64,000 bases of DNA from Nostocoides sp. (GTDB taxonomy: Bacteria; Actinomycetota; Actinomycetes; Actinomycetales; Dermatophilaceae), in contig JADJEA010000025.1 in NCBI GenBank assembly GCA_016702415.1, positions 1 to 64,000 of the forward strand, read 5' to 3'. Below are positions 51,350-59,990 of this stretch, piece after piece (the first letter of the stretch is position 1; each line of letters starts with the position of its first letter). Position numbers and translations under genes: made by a program. Below the pieces are notes generated by a model that worked only from the letters and a program-made list of their open reading frames with translations, had not been told where the DNA came from and made no database searches.

Positions 51350-52454
51350 GGGCCACCACCTCGACGAGTTCGGCGAATGCCGCGAGGGAATGCCCCGCGA
51401 CGAAATGGTCGATATGCGGCAGCGCCGCGACAATCCCCCCCTGGATCGGGGCGTATGCCGCGCGCCCCCGATGCGGGTTGGACCAGACCACGGCATGGCT
51501 GACGGCGTGGAGGCGCCGCATCTGCTCGCCCAGAGCGGCGGGGTCGCCGCGCTCCCACCCGTCACTGGCGATCACGACCACCGCCCCGCGCGCCAATCCC
51601 CTTCTCCCCCAACGCTCCAGAAAGGTCGCCAAGCCGTCCGCGAGTCGGGTGCCGCCGGACCAGTCGGCAACCGCATCCCCGACCGCGACGAGGGCGCGAT
51701 CGGGATCGCGATGCTGCAGCGGCCGGGTGATCTGGGTCAGCCGGGTCCCGAGAGTGAACACCTCGACGGGAATCCCGCTGCGGCAGAAGGCGTGGGCCAG
51801 GCGGAGGAGGGAATCGGCATACGGACTCATCGACCCCGAGATGTCGAGGAGGAGGATGACCCGGCGCGGGCGGTGGCCGCGCCGGCGGCGATGGATCACA
51901 CCCGGCTCCCCCATCCGGCGAACGGTGTCCCGCAGCGTGCGGCGGGCGTCGACCGTGCCCCGCCGTGAGGCCGTATGCCGATGCGCCCGCCGCCGCGGCG
52001 CGCGCGGATGCAAGCTCGAAAAGAGTTCGGCGAGAAGGCGTTTGTCGTCGGCGGACAGAGCGGCAATATCGCGGTGACGGAGCACCTCGGCACTGCTCGC
52101 GACCGCTCGCAGGGTCTCCTCCCGTTCGGCGCCGCCGGTCTTGCTGGCGTCGGTGAGATCGGCCGCGGCGATCTGCGGTGGGGGTGGCGCGGGCCGGCGC
52201 TTGGTGCCGCCGAGCTCGCCGGCGAAATAGGCCGCGAACGCGAGATCATGCCGGTCCAGATCGGCCGGTGCGCCGCACAGGCTCGCCCGCCCCGCGTAAT
52301 AGACCGCCGCGGGATCCCAGATGCCAAGTGCGGCAACGGCTTCGAGGTAGGTACGTTCGCGGTCTGCGGTCACCGGGACCCCGGCGGCACGCAACGTCCG
52401 GGCGAACCCGAGAAGGATCTCGGCCCCGCTGCGGGATGGCGACGCCACGGTCAT
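51342..52454 (-). CDS. coxE: VWA-domain protein, CoxE family
   Basis: A 370-residue protein of the CoxE/VWA family. The N-terminal region contains ILLGFARTLRAAGVPVTADRE. The von Willebrand A domain (about 180-360) has the metal (MIDAS) motif LLDISGSMSPYADS, with Thr/Asp residues further on in SGGTRLADGLATFLERWG. It works with the MoxR-type ATPase encoded just upstream. In Oligotropha these two help assemble the Cu/Mo site. They are retained here although the enzyme is form II. It starts at ATG 52454, overlapping the ATPase stop. Confidence 0.88.
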   Translation of the reverse strand: MTVASPSRSGAEILLGFARTLRAAGVPVTADRERTYLEAVAALGIWDPAAVYYAGRASLCGAPADLDRHDLAFAAYFAGELGGTKRRPAPPPPQIAAADLTDASKTGGAEREETLRAVASSAEVLRHRDIAALSADDKRLLAELFSSLHPRAPRRRAHRHTASRRGTVDARRTLRDTVRRMGEPGVIHRRRRGHRPRRVILLLDISGSMSPYADSLLRLAHAFCRSGIPVEVFTLGTRLTQITRPLQHRDPDRALVAVGDAVADWSGGTRLADGLATFLERWGRRGLARGAVVVIASDGWERGDPAALGEQMRRLHAVSHAVVWSNPHRGRAAYAPIQGGIVAALPHIDHFVAGHSLAAFAELVEVVAHA

Positions 52455-53353
52455 CAGCGCGTCAGCACCTTGTCGAGGGCATCCACGACCCGCTGGGCAT
52501 CCTCGCGGTACTTGATGGCGACGCCGAGCGTGGCCGCCGCCGTCTCGGTGTCGAGCTCACGCGCGCCGAGCTCGTGCAGGGCGCGCGCCCAGTCCAGCGT
52601 CTCTGCGACCCCGGGGGGCTTGAGGAGCTCGCGGTCGGCGCGGATGCGGTGGACGGCCCGCACGACCTGGGCGGCGAGGGCGGCGTCGACCTCCGGGGCG
52701 CGCGAGGCGACGATGGCGAGTTCACGCTCGATGCCCGGGTGGTCCAGCCAGTGATAGAGGCAGCGCCGCTTGAGGGCGTCGTGGAGTTCGCGGGTCCGGT
52801 TCGAGGTGAGCACGACGGCGGGAGGGGTTGCGGCACAGATGGTTCCGAGCTCCGGGATGGTCACCTGCCAGGTCGAGAGGACCTCCAGGAGGAAGGCCTC
52901 GAACTCGTCGTCCGCGCGGTCGATCTCGTCGATGAGCAGGACACTGGGCGTCCGCAGCGCGGTCAGGATCGGGCGCGTCAGGAGGAACCGCTCGTCGAAC
53001 AGCGTCTGCTCGACGGCGGCGACGTCGTGGGCGGCGCCATGAACCGCCTCGACGGCCCGCAGGTGAAGGATCTGCCGCGGGAAGTCCCAGTCGTAGAGCG
53101 CCTGCGTCGCATCGATGCCCTCGTAGCACTGCAGCCTGATCAGCGGCAGTCCCGTGCTCTCCGCCAGGGCCTGCGCCAGGGCGGTCTTGCCGGTCCCCGG
53201 CTCGCCCTCCAGCAGCAGCGGTCGACCAAGGCGCAGGGCGAGCCAGGTGACGGTCGTCAATGCCTCGTCGGTGAGATAGCCGGTCTCGCCCAGGGCGGCG
53301 GCGAGATCGGTGGGCGCGGGGTGGGCCGTGCGCAGGTCCATGGGCGACAGCAT
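52454..53353 (-). CDS. coxD: MoxR-family AAA+ ATPase (CoxD-like)
   Basis: A 299-residue MoxR-type AAA+ ATPase. Walker A is LLLEGEPGTGKTALAQAL, Walker B VLLIDEIDRADDEFEAFLLE, and sensor-1 VVLTSNRTRELHDALKRRC. YEGIDATQALYDWDF is diagnostic for the CoxD/MoxR branch. It probably remodels the Mo enzyme with the CoxE partner. An internal ATG (MDLRTAH, 53341) is an alternative start. It is the first clearly cox-related gene of the operon after the NTP-transferase. Confidence 0.9.
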   Translation of the reverse strand: MLSPMDLRTAHPAPTDLAAALGETGYLTDEALTTVTWLALRLGRPLLLEGEPGTGKTALAQALAESTGLPLIRLQCYEGIDATQALYDWDFPRQILHLRAVEAVHGAAHDVAAVEQTLFDERFLLTRPILTALRTPSVLLIDEIDRADDEFEAFLLEVLSTWQVTIPELGTICAATPPAVVLTSNRTRELHDALKRRCLYHWLDHPGIERELAIVASRAPEVDAALAAQVVRAVHRIRADRELLKPPGVAETLDWARALHELGARELDTETAAATLGVAIKYREDAQRVVDALDKVLTR

Positions 53354-53447
53354 CGCCCACGTGGGCGGCTCGCGGAAGCATCGCCCGCGAAGTCGCGGCC
53401 GCGCATGGGCGTCGTGTGGACCGTGGTGAGGGGGTCAGTGGCCCAGG

Positions 53448-54044
53448 TCAGGAACCGAGGTCGGTCGGCCGGTCGACATCGCGACCGGTCGCGAGGTCAC
53501 CGCACTCGACCAGCAGGGTCGCCTCCGGGGTGAGTATGTCGCGGGCGCCGCGGTCTCCGGCGGCCGCCCCCCGGACCCGCGGCCAGTGATCGCGCCCGAG
53601 GACCACGGGGTGACCGGGCCTCCCGCCGTATGCCGCCCGCGCCAGCACCCCGGACCATCCCGCCCCGGTGGCGGCGACAGAGTCGAGAACCCGGGCGATC
53701 ACCGTCTCCGTCACGTCGGGCAGATCGACGAGGGTGACGACGACCGCCACGGCGGTCGTGGCCGCGAGGGCGTCGAGGCCACAGCGGAGGGAGGCGCCCA
53801 TGCCCTGCGCCCAGTCCGCGGCGACGACGACAGCGGCGCCGGCGGACTCGGCATACGGGACGACCTGGGGGTATGCCGCCCCCACCACCGCCGTGACATG
53901 CTCGCACCCCCCAGCGCGCAGCCGGAGGATCGCGGTTTCGACGAGGGTGGGACCGTCCGGCGTCAGCCGCAGCACGGCCTTGGGTCCACCCATCCGGCGG
54001 CCTTGCCCCGCGGCGAGGACGAGGCCATGGACGTGGGCGTGCAT
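53448..54044 (-). CDS. MobA-like nucleotidyltransferase for molybdenum cofactor
   Basis: A 198-residue protein beginning GLVLAAGQGRRMGGPKAVL, the nucleotide-binding signature of MobA/MocA/IspD-like transferases. Asp residues at VTLVDLPDVTETVI bind metal, and the GRPGHPVVLGRDHWP motif occurs in the MocA/xanthine dehydrogenase accessory subgroup. It probably adds CMP or GMP to molybdopterin. Moving the start from longer frames to ATG 54044 places the glycine-rich loop at the N-terminus, as in the family. It heads the minus-strand cox operon, with the divergent ATPase gene 96 bases away. Confidence 0.82.
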   Translation of the reverse strand: MHAHVHGLVLAAGQGRRMGGPKAVLRLTPDGPTLVETAILRLRAGGCEHVTAVVGAAYPQVVPYAESAGAAVVVAADWAQGMGASLRCGLDALAATTAVAVVVTLVDLPDVTETVIARVLDSVAATGAGWSGVLARAAYGGRPGHPVVLGRDHWPRVRGAAAGDRGARDILTPEATLLVECGDLATGRDVDRPTDLGS

Positions 54045-54140
54045 GCGAGCCAGGGTGCCACGGCTGGCTTGCGTGTCGGTTCGCTTGCCGTTTATGCGGC
54101 TCTCTCGGAATTGCCTTAGAGAGTAGAATAGAGTGGGATC

Positions 54141-55343
54141 GTGGACCCGATCAGGAACCCCTATGCCCCCGGCGCGGGCCAGCGGCCGCCAGAGCTGGCG
54201 GGGCGGGACGAGCAACTGCGCGCGTTCGACGTCGTCCTGCAGCGAGTCGCCAAAGGACGGCCGGAGCGATCGCTCATCCTCACCGGGTTGCGCGGGGTCG
54301 GGAAGACCGTGCTGCTCAATGCCCTGCGCGGTCAGGCCGTCCGGGCGGGTTGGGGCACAGGGAAATTCGAGGCGCGGCCGGAGCAGGTGCTCCGTCGCCC
54401 GCTCGCTGCGGCCGTCCATGTCGCCGTGCGCGAACTCGGCCACACCCAGGAGGACCAGGTCGCCCACGTCCTCGGCGTCGTCAAGTCCTTCGCCCAGCGT
54501 GACAGCGCCGCCGGGGGGCGCATCCGCGACCGGTGGAATCCCGGTATCGACGTCAATGCCGTTCCGGGGCGGGCCGATTCGGGCGATATCGAGATCGACC
54601 TCGTCGAGCTGCTCACCGACGTCGGCGGTCTGGCCGCGGACCTCGGCCGGGGCGTCGCGATCTTCGTCGACGAGATGCAGGACCTCGGCCCGGAGGACGT
54701 CTCCGCCCTCTGCGCCGCGTGCCACGAGATCTCCCAGGCAGCCCTTCCCGTCTTGGTCGTCGGCGCCGGACTCCCCCACCTTCCGGCGGTGCTGTCAGCG
54801 TCGAAGTCGTACTCGGAGAGGCTATTCCGGTACGCCCGCATCGATCGCCTGGATCCCGAGGCGGCCGCAGCGGCACTGGCGGTGCCCGCGCGGGAGGAGG
54901 ACGCGGCATACACCCCGGAGGCACTGTCGCAGATGTATGCCGTGACCGGCGGCTATCCCTATTTCATCCAGGCCTATGGCAAGGAGGTCTGGGACCTCGC
55001 CCCCGCGTCCCCGATCACCGCCGCCGACGTCCGCGTCGCCGTCCCGCGGGCCGAGGCCGAGTTGGCGGTGGGCTTCTTCGGGAGTCGGTATGAACGCGCC
55101 ACCCCCGCCGAGCGCGACTACCTTCGCGCGATGGCCGACATCGCCCTCGTCCCCGGCGACTCCCCCGTCGAACTCGACGCCGTTGCCACCGCCGACGTTG
55201 CGAAAACCCTTGGGAAACAACCTCAATCCCTCTCCCCCGCCCGGGACGCCCTGCTGAAGAAGGGCCTGATCTATTCGACCGAGCGCGGCCGGATCGCCTT
55301 CACTGTCCCCCATTTCGGAAGGTACCTCCGCGACCACCCGTAG
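54141..55343 (+). CDS. AAA ATPase (archaeal-ATPase/Cdc6-like)
   Basis: A 400-residue ATP-binding protein. Walker A is ILTGLRGVGKTVLLNAL near residue 45. Walker B is AIFVDEMQDLGPEDVS near 175, and LPVLVVGAGLPHLPAVL is a sensor-1-like strand. GYPYFIQAYGKEVWD is typical of archaeal-ATPase/Orc-like families, often with a C-terminal winged helix (here about 320-400: LGKQPQSLSPARDALLKKG and GRIAFTVPHFGRYL). These proteins are common in mobile and defence contexts but their role is unsettled. GTG 54141 follows a relatively A/T-rich stretch with TAGAAT at 54124-54129. Confidence 0.82.
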   Translation: MDPIRNPYAPGAGQRPPELAGRDEQLRAFDVVLQRVAKGRPERSLILTGLRGVGKTVLLNALRGQAVRAGWGTGKFEARPEQVLRRPLAAAVHVAVRELGHTQEDQVAHVLGVVKSFAQRDSAAGGRIRDRWNPGIDVNAVPGRADSGDIEIDLVELLTDVGGLAADLGRGVAIFVDEMQDLGPEDVSALCAACHEISQAALPVLVVGAGLPHLPAVLSASKSYSERLFRYARIDRLDPEAAAAALAVPAREEDAAYTPEALSQMYAVTGGYPYFIQAYGKEVWDLAPASPITAADVRVAVPRAEAELAVGFFGSRYERATPAERDYLRAMADIALVPGDSPVELDAVATADVAKTLGKQPQSLSPARDALLKKGLIYSTERGRIAFTVPHFGRYLRDHP

Positions 55344-55391
55344 GTGTTCGATGTCCGGTCCGGCGCGCCGAGAAATGACACAAGTACCGCG

Positions 55392-55495
55392 TCATGCAAC
55401 CTTCGCCCGCTTGATGAATTCAGCCCGTTTGACGACCTTGCGCAGGCGGGGTCGGTGGCGTGTGAGTTGCGCCAGCGGAGGAAGCGGCGGATCAT
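55392..55495 (-). pseudogene. Possible transposase C-terminal remnant
   Basis: On the minus strand, in two adjoining frames, IRRFLRWRNSHATDP is followed by RLRKVVKRAEFIKRAKVA and a stop. This resembles the tail of IS630-like actinobacterial transposases, with their YI.WRN motif. Nothing upstream matches. The rest of 55344-55585 holds no gene apart from an A/T-rich promoter-like stretch before the HNH gene. The assignment is weak. Confidence 0.35.
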
Positions 55496-55585
55496 GCTGG
55501 CCTGCTCGGCGTGGGTGTTGTGAATTCTGGCGGATCTTATTGTGGGAGAACTTGATCCGACGTTTGGACTGATGTATGATTAGGC

Positions 55586-56974
55586 ATGTCGTCAGCACCT
55601 CGCCTCGAAGCCCTGACTAGGGCGCGCGACCTGCTGACCGCAGTCGACGCGGACGAACTGACCGATCGTGAGCGGCTCGACGCCATCGCCGCCCTTGAGG
55701 AGATCAAGGCGGCGGCAGCCGCTGCCCAGGTCCGTCTCGCCGAGGCCTTCGACACCTCAGCGCGCTGCGCCCACATCCGTTCGGGCGGCAACCCGGCGAA
55801 GGCGTCCAGGTCGATCGGCTCCCAGCTCGCCCTGACCTTGCGGACCTCGCCGCACCGGGGTGACGCCTTCCGCTCGATGTCAACCGCGCTCGTGGACGAG
55901 ATGCCGCACACCCTGGACGCCCTGAGCCGCGGAGTGATCACGGAGCATCACGCGGCGGTCGCGGTGCGGGCCACCTCCGGGCTGCCCGCTGGCGTGCGCG
56001 AGCAGGTCGATGCGGCGGTGGCTGTGGACCTCGGCTCGCTGTCTCCCCGCCGGCTCGACGCCGCCTGTCGGCGCCTGGCCGCGGAGATCGACGCCGCGGC
56101 CGTGGTCGAGAAGATCGCTCGCACTGCTCGATCCCGCCGGGTCACGGTGCGTCCGGCGCCGGACGGGATGGCCTATCTGTCGGTTCTCGGGCCGCTCCCC
56201 GAGGTGGTCGGTGCCTACGCCTCGCTCAAGCGGGGTGCCGAGGCCGTGGTCGCGGGCGTTGATGAGAGTGAGACCGCGGATGGGCGTGGTGTCGGCGCCA
56301 TCATGGCCGACCAGGCCCTGCGCCTGCTCTCCCGCCGCGAGGTGGGGCAGGGGCAGCCCGTGCTGGTCAACCTCGTCATGACCGATCGCGCCCTTCTCGG
56401 CGGGGGTGACCTCGCCCGCTCCACCGAGGAGCCGGCATCCCTCCCTGGGCGTGGCCCGGTCCCGGCCTCGCTGGCGCGGCCATGGGTGATGGACCCGGCG
56501 ACGCCCGCCCGCATCCGCCGCCTGTTCACCGGCCCGGACGGTCGCGATCTCACCGCGATGGAGTCGCGGTCACGACGGTTCACCGGGGCGCTGGCCGAGA
56601 TGATCCGCCTGCGCGACCAGACCTGCGCGACCCCATGGTGTGATGCCCCGATCCGGGACCTCGACCACGTCCACCAGCACAGCCAAGGTGGGGCCACCAG
56701 CTTCGCCAACGGTGCGGGTCTGTGCGAGAGGTGCAATGACGTCAAGGAGCAGCCCGGCTGGGCGGTCACCGTGACCTCGGACGGCACCCAGGGCTCGGGA
56801 GAGCGGCGACGCACGCTCTGGTCGACCCCCACGGGGCAGGTCCACGCCACGAGCCCTCCACCCATCCTTGGCCCCGGCTGGCGGCCTCTCCCTGACCCCG
56901 ACACCACGGCATACCGCGTGGACGTGCACTGGTCGTGCGATCTCGACGTCCGGGTCGACCTCCACGCGGCCTGA
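55586..56974 (+). CDS. DUF222/HNH endonuclease family protein
   Basis: A 462-residue protein with the actinobacterial DUF222 (13E12-repeat) domain over about the first 330 residues, including LDALSRGVITEHHAAVAVRA and RRLDAACRRLAAEID. A C-terminal HNH nuclease follows (CATPWCDAPIRDLDHVHQHS, then GLCERCNDVKEQPGW). The paired cysteines and the DH-H-N pattern form the zinc and catalytic site. Such proteins occur in many copies in mycobacteria and relatives and may belong to mobile elements. The ATG at 55586 follows an A/T-rich leader unlike its surroundings. Confidence 0.88.
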   Translation: MSSAPRLEALTRARDLLTAVDADELTDRERLDAIAALEEIKAAAAAAQVRLAEAFDTSARCAHIRSGGNPAKASRSIGSQLALTLRTSPHRGDAFRSMSTALVDEMPHTLDALSRGVITEHHAAVAVRATSGLPAGVREQVDAAVAVDLGSLSPRRLDAACRRLAAEIDAAAVVEKIARTARSRRVTVRPAPDGMAYLSVLGPLPEVVGAYASLKRGAEAVVAGVDESETADGRGVGAIMADQALRLLSRREVGQGQPVLVNLVMTDRALLGGGDLARSTEEPASLPGRGPVPASLARPWVMDPATPARIRRLFTGPDGRDLTAMESRSRRFTGALAEMIRLRDQTCATPWCDAPIRDLDHVHQHSQGGATSFANGAGLCERCNDVKEQPGWAVTVTSDGTQGSGERRRTLWSTPTGQVHATSPPPILGPGWRPLPDPDTTAYRVDVHWSCDLDVRVDLHAA

Positions 56975-57070
56975 GCGAGGGGCTCAGCTGGTCAAGGCCG
57001 GTGTATGCCGTCGGACAGGCAAGAGCGGTGGCGACGGCTCGGCGCTACGCACGGCAGGAGTGGACCGCGC

Positions 57071-57104
57071 GCCCTTTGCATGTCCGACGGCCCGTGCAAA
57101 GGGC
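57071..57104. terminator. Hairpin between the HNH gene and hsdR
   Basis: GCCCTTTGCA (57071-57080) pairs perfectly with TGCAAAGGGC (57095-57104) around a 14-base loop. It is about 100 bases past the HNH gene stop and 120 bases before hsdR. It may be a terminator or an operator. Nothing else is seen in this 253-bp gap. Confidence 0.45.
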
Positions 57105-57227
57105 TATCGCAGGTTGCGGGGAGTGCGGACGCGACGTCGGTGTCCGACTCATCAAGCCCAAGCCTGGGCCCAGCTGAGTCGTCCGTCCGGGGGCGTGGAC
57201 GGCACGCCCCCTCTAGGGTTGCCAGTA

Positions 57228-59990
57228 GTGGATATCGGTACCGGCAACCCCCAGCTGGCGGCGGAGCAGCGTGCACGCGTGCTCATCGACCGTCAGCTCG
57301 CTGATGCCGGGTGGTCGGTGCAACACAAGAAGTCGCTGAACCTGATCGCACATCAGGGTGTGGCGGGCCGCGAGGTCGTCATGAAGGCCGGGCATGGCCG
57401 CGTCGACTATCTCCTGTATGTCGACCGCAAGGTCGTCGGCGTGATCGAGGCCAAGCCCGAGGGCACGACCCTGTCGGGTGTCGAATGGCAGTCCGCGGTC
57501 TATGCCAACGGTTTGCCGGCGGAGGCCGAGTTGAAATCGATCACCGTCGATGGTCGACTGCCCTTCGTTTTCGAGGCCAGCGGCTCCGAAACACACTTCA
57601 CCAACGGCTACGACCCTCACCCCAGGGCTCGGCGGATCTTCAACTTCCCCAATCCGGAGACCCTCGCCAGGCAGATCCGCGACGCTGACGCCGACCCCGA
57701 CAGCCCCACCTGGCGGGGCAAGGTCCAGCACCTCCCTCCTCTCGACGTGGCACCCCTCCGGCCGGCCCAGATCACTGCGATCACCGGCATCGAGCGGAGC
57801 TTGGCGAGTCAGCATCACGACCGGTCGCTCGTCCAGATGGCCACGGGGGCCGGGAAGACCTACACAGCCGTCACCACGGCATACAGGCTTCTGAAGTTCG
57901 GTGGTTTCAAGAGGATTCTCTTCCTCGTCGACCGAAACGCCCTTGCCAAACAGACCGTCGGTGAGTTCGACAACTACCGCATCCCCGGAGATGGTCGCCG
58001 CTTCTCTGAGGTGTATGCCGTGGACCGCCTGACCAGCGCCCGCGCAGCCGACTCCTCCGATGTTGTCATCTCAACGATCCAGCGCGTCTACTCGGTGCTC
58101 AACGGCGGGTCGGTGCCGCTCGACGATGATCCGGCCTTCGACGACTTCGTCCCCGACGCCCCCGTCAGCGTCGTCTACTCGGCCGCGATGCCGCCCGAGG
58201 CGTTCGACCTCGTCATCGTGGACGAGGCCCACCGCTCCATCTACGGCGTATGGCGCGGGGTGCTGGAGTACTTCGACGCCCACGTCGTCGGCCTGACCGC
58301 GACCCCGGGTAAGCAGACCTTCGCGTTCTTCCGGCAGAACCTCGTCTCCGAGTACACCTACCCCCAGTCCGTCGCCGACCGCGTCAACGTCGACTTCGAC
58401 CTCTACCGGATCCGGACCGAGATCAGCGAGCAGGGTGGCACCATCGAGGCCGGCACGATCGTCCCCAAGGTCGACCGGCGCACCCGCCAGCAGCGGCTCG
58501 AGGCGATCGAGGAGGATTTCGAGTACACCCACAAGCAACTCGACCGCGCTGTCACCGCGAAGTCCCAGATCCGCCTCGTGCTGGAGACCTTCCGCGACAA
58601 ACTCTTCACCGAGATCTTCCCCGGCCGCTCCACCGTCCCCAAGACCCTGATCTTCGCCAAGGACGACGCGCACGCTGAGGAGATCGTCACCACCGTGCGC
58701 GAGGTCTTCGGCCAGGGCAACGACTTCGCCGCCAAGATCACGTATGCCGCGCGCGACCCGGAGGGTCAGCTCAAGGCCTTCCGCACCTCCCCGACTCTGC
58801 GGATCGCGGTCACCGTCGACATGATCGCCACCGGGACCGACGTCAAGCCGCTGGAGTGCGTCTTCTTCATGCGCGACGTCCGCTCCGCGCAGTACTTCGA
58901 GCAGATGAAGGGCCGCGGGGCGCGGACCATCCCGCCCGCCGACTTCCAGTCCGTCACCCCCGATGCGTCGGCGAAGACCCGCTTCGTCATCGTCGACGCC
59001 GTCGGCGTGACCGAGCACGACTTCGTCGAACCACCACTCAATCGGGACAAGTCGATCACCCTCAAGAAGCTCCTCGACAAGGCAGCCACTCTCACACTGA
59101 CCGAGGACGAGACGGCCACGCTCGCGTCCCGCCTGGCCAAGCTCGAGTTGGAGCTCACCGACGCCGAGCGCCAGGAGCTCGACGACGTCGCCGGGCGCCC
59201 GGTCCGAGACATCGTCCGCGGACTCGTCGACGCCGTTGACCCTGACATTCAGGCCAAGCTCCTCGTTGGAGCCGCCGACCCGGACTCCGCCCGCCGCGAG
59301 CTCCTCGAGCGGGCCGTCGAGCCGATCGCTGGCAGTCCGGACCTGCGCACCCGCCTTCTCGAGCTGCGCGCGACTCACGACCGGGTCATCGATGAGGTCA
59401 GCGTCGACACGCTTCTTGACGCTCACGGCGTCGTCGACACCAGCCGCGCGAAGTCTGTCGTCGAGTCCTGGGCCCAGTACCTGCTCGACCACCGCGACGA
59501 GATCACTGCCATCCAGCTCGTTACCGAGGCCAAGGAACGCCGCATCGCCTTCGCCGACGTCCAAGAGCTCGCCGACCGCATCTCCCGCCCGCCCTACAAC
59601 TGGACTCCCGACCTCATCTGGCACGCCTACGAAGCCATCGACGTCGACCGTGTCCGCCACAGCGACCGGCACACCCTAACCGACCTGGTGTCACTGCTGC
59701 GCTTCACGGTCGGCCTCGACACCGAGTTGGTCCCGTATGCCGCGCGCGTCCAGGAGCGGTATGCCGCGTGGCTGGCTCAACAGCAACAGTCGGGAACCGA
59801 GTTCTCGCCTCTCGAGAGGTGGTGGCTGGACCGCATGGTCGACGTCATCGCGTCCTCCGCCGGGATCACCGCCGACGACCTCGACCGCGCACCGTTCACC
59901 GAGAAAGGCGGCGTCGACGGCGCCCTTCGCGACCTCGGCGACCGAGCCGAAACCTACCTCGACCAGCTCAACGCGGAACTCACCGCGTGA
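57228..59990 (+). CDS. hsdR: Type I restriction enzyme R subunit (EcoEI-like)
   Basis: A 920-residue helicase-nuclease. The N-terminal nuclease domain has RVDYLLYVDRKVVGVIEAKPEG (D..E-x-K). The motor contains Walker A QMATGAGKTYTAV near residue 200, the DEAH box VDEAHRSIYG, GLTATPGKQTFAFF and the motif VI region QMKGRGARTI. The C-terminal domain (about 830-915, SPLERWWLDRMVDVIASSAG) matches the EcoEI_R_C region. It should cut DNA only when complexed with HsdM and HsdS. GTG 57228 is the start nearest the conserved N-terminus. Its stop overlaps hsdS (GTGA). No hsdM is found on either side. Confidence 0.9.
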   Translation: MDIGTGNPQLAAEQRARVLIDRQLADAGWSVQHKKSLNLIAHQGVAGREVVMKAGHGRVDYLLYVDRKVVGVIEAKPEGTTLSGVEWQSAVYANGLPAEAELKSITVDGRLPFVFEASGSETHFTNGYDPHPRARRIFNFPNPETLARQIRDADADPDSPTWRGKVQHLPPLDVAPLRPAQITAITGIERSLASQHHDRSLVQMATGAGKTYTAVTTAYRLLKFGGFKRILFLVDRNALAKQTVGEFDNYRIPGDGRRFSEVYAVDRLTSARAADSSDVVISTIQRVYSVLNGGSVPLDDDPAFDDFVPDAPVSVVYSAAMPPEAFDLVIVDEAHRSIYGVWRGVLEYFDAHVVGLTATPGKQTFAFFRQNLVSEYTYPQSVADRVNVDFDLYRIRTEISEQGGTIEAGTIVPKVDRRTRQQRLEAIEEDFEYTHKQLDRAVTAKSQIRLVLETFRDKLFTEIFPGRSTVPKTLIFAKDDAHAEEIVTTVREVFGQGNDFAAKITYAARDPEGQLKAFRTSPTLRIAVTVDMIATGTDVKPLECVFFMRDVRSAQYFEQMKGRGARTIPPADFQSVTPDASAKTRFVIVDAVGVTEHDFVEPPLNRDKSITLKKLLDKAATLTLTEDETATLASRLAKLELELTDAERQELDDVAGRPVRDIVRGLVDAVDPDIQAKLLVGAADPDSARRELLERAVEPIAGSPDLRTRLLELRATHDRVIDEVSVDTLLDAHGVVDTSRAKSVVESWAQYLLDHRDEITAIQLVTEAKERRIAFADVQELADRISRPPYNWTPDLIWHAYEAIDVDRVRHSDRHTLTDLVSLLRFTVGLDTELVPYAARVQERYAAWLAQQQQSGTEFSPLERWWLDRMVDVIASSAGITADDLDRAPFTEKGGVDGALRDLGDRAETYLDQLNAELTA

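Noticed and set aside
53448..54779. 443-residue minus-strand frame ending in the MobA-like protein
   Set aside because: Its first 245 residues are antisense to the ATPase gene at 54141. The real protein starts at ATG 54044.
58071..59672. 533-residue minus-strand frame inside hsdR
   Set aside because: It is antisense to conserved helicase motifs and has no start signal or homology.
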